From Planctomycetota bacterium (GTDB lineage: Bacteria > Planctomycetota > PUPC01 > JACPCR01): DNA of 10,775 nt. The stretch covers positions 1 through 10,775 of the forward strand of contig JASLXP010000420.1 in the NCBI GenBank assembly GCA_030740295.1, written 5' to 3'. The translations under genes and the position numbers were made by a program. Below, piece by piece: positions 7,418-10,775 of this stretch. Position 1 is the first letter of the stretch. Each line of letters begins with the position of its first letter. Below the pieces are notes generated by a model, which saw only the letters and a program-made list of their open reading frames with translations, was not told the origin of the DNA and did not search any database.

Positions 7418-7509
7418 GTACGTATGGCCCGGAGATAGCCGATCGCTGAAGCAAAGCCCGTCGGTGTCGTGTTCCTGCTCTAAATTGGCTGCATCAGTCG
7501 TTCTGCATC

Positions 7510-9354
7510 ATGAGAGAAGACCTCTTCACAGCACTGACCTTTGCCCTGGTGGCCTGCTCCCTCCACGCAAAGGACTATCACATATCGACCGCCGGCCTCG
7601 ACGGGAACGAGGGGTCCAAATCAAAACCCTTCAAGACGATATCGGCGGCCGCGCAAGTCGCCCAGCCCGGTGATGTGATCACCGTCCATGAGGGCGTCTA
7701 CCGCGAACGAGTCAACCCTCCCCGGGGCGGAGAATCGGACAAGAAGCGCATCGTCTATCAGGCTGCCCCCGGCGAGAAGGTTGTTATCAAGGGATCAGAG
7801 ATGATCAAAGGCTGGAAGAAGCTTCAGAATGGTGTATGGAAAGTCGCCCTGCCCAACCGCTTCTTTGGTGATTTCAATCCCTACAGCGATGTCATCGGGG
7901 GAGAGTGGTATAGACAGAAGGGCTTTGCACGACATTCAGGAACGGTTTATCTCAACGGCCATTGGCTGGATGAAGCGCGGGACCTGGAGCGTGTGTTGGC
8001 CCCCTTAAACGCCCGCCCGCTCTGGAAAGCGAAGGTGGACGAAGAACACACCACAATCTGGGCGCAATTCAGAGACGTCGATCCCAATGCAGAAGTGGTC
8101 GAGATCAACGTGCGTCAGTGCATCTTCTATCCCGACCAGCCTGGCCGTAGCTTTATCACCGTCCGCGGTTTTATCATGCGTCAAGCGGCCACCCCGTGGT
8201 CCGGGGCGATGTCCGAACAGATTGGCCTGGTCGGGACCCACTGGAGCAAGGGATGGGTCATTGAGAACAATGTGATCAGCCACTCCATGAACACCGGTAT
8301 CACGCTTGGCCGCTACAAGCTGAAAGGCGTCGCCATGCCCCGTGCAAATGCCCCGGGATACGTGCAGTCGATCCGACTGGCGCTTGAGCAGGGATGGTCC
8401 AAACAGAAGATTGGCAGCCATGTTGTGCGCAACAACCATATCTCGCATTGTGAGAAGAACGGCATCCACGGAAGCCTGGGCGGGGTCTTCTCCACCATCA
8501 CCGGCAACACGATTCACGACATCGCTATGCGAGGCTGGATCGGCGGACCCGACGTGGCCGGTCTGAAACTGCTGGGCTCACAGGACTCGCTCATCAGTCA
8601 CAATCACATCTATCGCTGCGGCAGCTTCGGAGGCGTCTGGCTGGATTGGATGGCGCAAGGGACCCGGGTGACCGGAAATCTCCTGCATGACAACAGCCAG
8701 GATCTTTTTATGGAAGTGAACCATGGGCCGTTCCTGGTCGACCACAACCTGTTTCTGTCGCCCCGCTCGCTGAAGGACTGGTCGCAAGGCGGCGCTTACG
8801 CGCACAACCTGTTCACGGGTCGCATGGTGCATCGGCCAGAGAGGCGTCGGCAAACTCCCTTCCACAAGCCCCACACAACCGAAGTGGCGGGTCTGCATAA
8901 CATCCCGGGCGGTGATGATCGATTCTTCAACAATATTTTTGTGGGCCATGAAGGTTTGGCGCCTTACGACAGGGCGGCGCAGATGATGCTGATGTCAGGC
9001 AACGTCTACCTGGCCGGCGCCAAGCCGAGCACCCATGAGCGCCAGGCGTTGGTGGTGCCAGACTTCGAGCCCGGCACCAAACTGGAAGAGAAGCCTGATG
9101 GTTGGTGGCTTCATCTCAGTCTTGACAAGAAGTGGGCCAACAGGAAGCGCAAGCTGGTGACCACAGAACTGCTCGGAAGAGCCAGGATTCCGGATCAGCG
9201 TTTTGAGAATCCTGACGGATCGCCGCTGCGTATCGATAAGGATTTCTTAGGAAAGAAGCGTGACGACATGAATCCTTTTCCAGGCCCGTTTGAGATGATT
9301 GACGGCAGCAATGGAAGAGTGCGTGTGTGGCAAGATAGTCCGAGGAGGCAATAG
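7510..9354 (+). CDS. Exported GH120-type beta-xylosidase (right-handed beta-helix)
   Basis: This 614-residue protein opens with a short export signal (residues 1-20, FTALTFALVACSLHA). LVAC at 13-16 fits a lipobox, so it may be lipid-anchored on C16; otherwise cleavage after A20 is likely. The start segment DYHISTAG, the GDVITVHEGVYRERV stretch and repeated asparagine-rich turns (NNVISHSMNTGI, NNHISHCEKNGI) show a right-handed parallel beta-helix. From memory, it aligns along most of its length with Thermoanaerobacterium XylC, the GH120 founder (FFGDFNPY, WSKGWVIENN, GWSKQKIGSH, TTEVAG, GGDDRFFNNIF). Both catalytic residues known in XylC (D382 nucleophile, E405 acid/base, 23 apart) are matched here by D379 in VWLDW and E402 in FMEVNHG, also 23 apart. 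It should hydrolyse xylo-oligosaccharides outside the cytoplasm. No clear ribosome binding site precedes the ATG. Other sugar specificities within the family are possible. Confidence 0.85.
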   Translation: MREDLFTALTFALVACSLHAKDYHISTAGLDGNEGSKSKPFKTISAAAQVAQPGDVITVHEGVYRERVNPPRGGESDKKRIVYQAAPGEKVVIKGSEMIKGWKKLQNGVWKVALPNRFFGDFNPYSDVIGGEWYRQKGFARHSGTVYLNGHWLDEARDLERVLAPLNARPLWKAKVDEEHTTIWAQFRDVDPNAEVVEINVRQCIFYPDQPGRSFITVRGFIMRQAATPWSGAMSEQIGLVGTHWSKGWVIENNVISHSMNTGITLGRYKLKGVAMPRANAPGYVQSIRLALEQGWSKQKIGSHVVRNNHISHCEKNGIHGSLGGVFSTITGNTIHDIAMRGWIGGPDVAGLKLLGSQDSLISHNHIYRCGSFGGVWLDWMAQGTRVTGNLLHDNSQDLFMEVNHGPFLVDHNLFLSPRSLKDWSQGGAYAHNLFTGRMVHRPERRRQTPFHKPHTTEVAGLHNIPGGDDRFFNNIFVGHEGLAPYDRAAQMMLMSGNVYLAGAKPSTHERQALVVPDFEPGTKLEEKPDGWWLHLSLDKKWANRKRKLVTTELLGRARIPDQRFENPDGSPLRIDKDFLGKKRDDMNPFPGPFEMIDGSNGRVRVWQDSPRRQ

Positions 9355-9538
9355 CCGCCCGGGGGAGAGCTTTTACCGTGATTTGGGAATTCGGCCGTGT
9401 GAAACCACCCATCCACCATTCTGACTCGGACGTCGGTCCGCGGAATGATTGTGATCCATGAACAACGCTGTAAAACGCTGCCTGACGAACCGGCACTGGC
9501 ACGAGTTGCCGCCACGAGAAGACGGGCCTTGGTCCGGA

Positions 9539-9558
9539 GATTTCGTTACTGCGAAATC
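9539..9558 (+). promoter_or_regulatory. uxuA: Small hairpin or operator-like palindrome upstream of uxuA
   Basis: GATTTCG and CGAAATC form a perfect 7-base inverted repeat around a 6-base centre, or an 8-pair stem with a TACT loop if a T-G pair is counted. It lies 25 bases before the AAGGAG ribosome binding site of the mannonate dehydratase gene. It could be an operator for a regulator of hexuronate use or an RNA hairpin in the leader. A palindrome this short can also arise by chance. Confidence 0.35.
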
Positions 9559-9583
9559 GAGAATTCCTCTCTACATAAGAATT

Positions 9584-9589
9584 AAGGAG
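9584..9589 (+). promoter_or_regulatory. uxuA: Ribosome binding site of uxuA
   Basis: AAGGAG lies 8 bases before the ATG at 9598, a near-ideal Shine-Dalgarno site that confirms the start. Confidence 0.75.
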
Positions 9590-9597
9590 AATCTCAG

Positions 9598-10563
9598 ATG
9601 CGTTTGGCACTAGTTGCAGGCAATGAACCCGGCGAAAGATGGACCCTCGCAAAACAGATGGGTGTGACCGACCTGGTCACTGGTCTCGGAACGAAAGGCG
9701 GTTCTGACGAGCCATGGGATTACGAACCTCTCAGGAAACTCAAAGAAACCGTCGAAGGGGAGGGCTTCCGCCATGCAGTCATCGAATCGAGCCCGTCCAT
9801 GAACAACATCCGGCTCGGCCAGGACGGGCGCGACGAGGAGATCGAATGCTTCTGCACCATGCTCACCAACATGGGGAAGCTCGGCATTCCGGTCGTCTGC
9901 TACAACTTCATGGCGGTACTTGGATGGTATCGCACGCAGATGGCAGTGCCGGACCGCGGTGGTGCACTGGTCTCGGGCTTTGATCTTAAAGACACCGAAG
10001 ATGAACCGTTAACCGAGGCCGGCATCGTTGAGGAAGATCGGCTCTGGGAGAATTATCGATACTTCCTGGAACGGGTCGTTCCTGTCGCGGAGAAGGCGAA
10101 AGTCTACCTGGCCCTCCATCCCGACGATCCGCCGCTCTCGCCACTCCGGGGCATCTCTCGCCTCTTCCGTAACATCGACAATTTTCAGCGGGCTATCGAC
10201 ATGGTGCCGAGCGAATACAACGGCATCACCTTCTGCCAGGGCAACTTCGCGGCCATGGGTGTCGACGTCCCGGATGCGATCCGCCATTTCGGCAAACAGA
10301 ACCAGATTCATTTCGCCCACTTTCGCGACGTTCGCGGCACGGCAGACAACTTTGTTGAAACGTTTCACGACAATGGGCCGACGGACATGTTCGCAGCCAT
10401 CCAGGCCTACAACGAAGTCGGCTTCGACGGCTCCTGCCGGCCCGACCACGTGCCGACCATGGAAGGCGATTCGAACGAGAGCTTCGGCTACACCATGCGC
10501 GGCCGTCTGTTCGCCATCGGATATATGAAAGGACTGCTGGAAGCGGCAGAAAAGATGGGGTAG
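9598..10563 (+). CDS. uxuA: Mannonate dehydratase
   Basis: This 321-residue cytoplasmic protein of the UxuA family should dehydrate D-mannonate to 2-dehydro-3-deoxy-D-gluconate, a step in D-glucuronate breakdown. It is compact compared with E. coli UxuA (394 residues). The TIM-barrel markers are LALHPDDPPLSPLRGISR (172-188), GITFCQGNF (209-217), HFAHFRDVRG (238-247) and GSCRPDHVPTM (278-288). By family knowledge the metal (manganese) ligands are His, Cys, His and Asp; H174, C213, H241 and D283 fill these positions. The AAGGAG site 8 bases upstream supports the start. The gene lies 243 bases after the GH120 gene and probably has its own promoter. The pairing suggests use of glucuronate-substituted xylan, although uronate genes for the neighbouring steps are not in view. 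The protein could also be a paralogue acting on a related sugar acid. Confidence 0.9.
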   Translation: MRLALVAGNEPGERWTLAKQMGVTDLVTGLGTKGGSDEPWDYEPLRKLKETVEGEGFRHAVIESSPSMNNIRLGQDGRDEEIECFCTMLTNMGKLGIPVVCYNFMAVLGWYRTQMAVPDRGGALVSGFDLKDTEDEPLTEAGIVEEDRLWENYRYFLERVVPVAEKAKVYLALHPDDPPLSPLRGISRLFRNIDNFQRAIDMVPSEYNGITFCQGNFAAMGVDVPDAIRHFGKQNQIHFAHFRDVRGTADNFVETFHDNGPTDMFAAIQAYNEVGFDGSCRPDHVPTMEGDSNESFGYTMRGRLFAIGYMKGLLEAAEKMG

Positions 10564-10568
10564 AGGGA

Positions 10569-10775
10569 GGTGTCAGGAAAGCAGGTGTCAGGGAAGAACG
10601 GAAGGCAGAAGGAGGTGTCGGGTGTTAGGAAAGCAGGTGTCAGGTGTCAGGGAAGAACGGAAGGCAGAAGGAGGTGTCAGGTGTCGGGGATCAGGGAAGC
10701 AAGTCTCGGGTGTCAGGAAACCAGTGCCCGTTGTCAAGTGTCGGGTGTCAGGGAAGAACAGAAGGCGGAAGGAGG
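10569..10775 (+). repeat. Degenerate tandem array of GTGTCAG heptamers and a 25-base purine-rich unit
   Basis: The array starts 5 bases after the uxuA stop codon and continues off the window. Three compound units (10569-10613, 10614-10672, 10673-10773) each contain one to several GTGTCAG/GTGTCGG heptamers and end in a 25-base purine-rich block. The block copies are at 10591-10615, 10650-10674 and 10751-10775. The first two are identical and the third differs at two bases. The unit lengths vary because different numbers of heptamers are present. No open reading frame, CRISPR-like spacing or terminator is visible in it. Confidence 0.85.

Larger units (their letters stand above)
9355..9597 (+). 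other. Gene-free stretch before the mannonate dehydratase gene
   Basis: This 243-base gap holds no convincing gene. An ATG-led frame at 9458 runs about 50 codons and overlaps the next gene's start, but it lacks a ribosome binding site. A short hairpin lies at 9539-9558 and AACGCTG occurs twice, 10 bases apart (9464 and 9474). The gap is long enough to hold a promoter for the downstream gene, but I could not identify -35/-10 boxes with confidence. Confidence 0.5.

Noticed and set aside
7418..7509. Possible promoter in the gap before the GH120 gene
   Set aside because: No -35/-10 pair with acceptable spacing could be picked out by eye, so none is reported as a feature.
8005..8517. Minus-strand open frame of 170 codons opposite the GH120 gene
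   Set aside because: The plus strand here encodes the conserved beta-helix core of a recognised family, so the antisense frame is a shadow.
9458..9617. Small plus-strand open frame of about 50 codons overlapping the uxuA start
   Set aside because: No ribosome binding site is present, the composition is not protein-like, and it would overlap a well-supported gene. A leader peptide remains possible but is unsupported.
9116..9652. Minus-strand open frame of 178 codons spanning the gap before uxuA
   Set aside because: It covers the end of the GH120 gene and the start of uxuA, has no ribosome binding site, and its translation resembles no protein family.
10569..10775. Possible CRISPR array in the terminal repeats
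   Set aside because: The repeat units abut, vary in length and share their interior sequence. There are no unique spacers of constant length and no cas genes nearby.

Overview
All six complete genes and one truncated gene in this 10.8-kb window lie on the plus strand. Coding density is high, and the base composition looks moderately GC-rich. The window suggests an uncultured heterotrophic Gram-negative-type bacterium that degrades polysaccharides, of the kind found in the Planctomycetota/Verrucomicrobiota/Lentisphaerota group or in phyla such as Hydrogenedentota or Latescibacterota. Three things point that way: large secreted carbohydrate-active proteins with unusual architectures, a MoxR/DUF58 pair, and short-repeat arrays between genes. 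No phylogenetic marker gene is present, so this placement is an inference with low confidence.

Region 1 (1-5209) holds the 3' end of an unknown gene (2-334), then two large exported proteins. The first (393-3167) has an interrupted jelly-roll domain, a probable (beta/alpha)-barrel of glycoside-hydrolase type and a C-terminal beta domain. The second (3215-5209) joins a mutarotase-like beta-sandwich to a class-I glutamine-amidotransferase-like domain that lacks the usual catalytic cysteine. The gaps are short (about 50-60 bases), so these genes are probably co-transcribed and may run on into moxR.

Region 2 (5210-7417) carries a MoxR-family AAA+ ATPase and a DUF58 protein with an intact MIDAS motif. 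The two are normally adjacent and work together as a chaperone-like system. Here about 200 bases containing two interleaved inverted repeats separate them. The vWA membrane proteins (BatA/BatB type) that often follow are absent. A heptamer repeat, ACCATYR, precedes moxR.

Region 3 (7418-10563) is catabolic. A secreted or lipid-anchored GH120-type beta-xylosidase with both catalytic acids in place is followed by a compact mannonate dehydratase (UxuA) with all four predicted metal ligands. Together they suggest use of glucuronic-acid-substituted xylan: the xylosidase releases xylose, and UxuA processes mannonate derived from glucuronate.

Region 4 (10564-10775) is non-coding. It is filled by a degenerate array of GTGTCAG heptamers combined with a 25-base purine-rich unit, and it runs off the end of the window.

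No tRNA, rRNA, CRISPR array, insertion sequence or transposase gene was recognised. The points most worth a second look are the paired inverted repeats between moxR and the DUF58 gene, the insertion in the jelly-roll domain, the mutarotase-like/amidotransferase-like fusion beside moxR, and the repeat array at the right edge.
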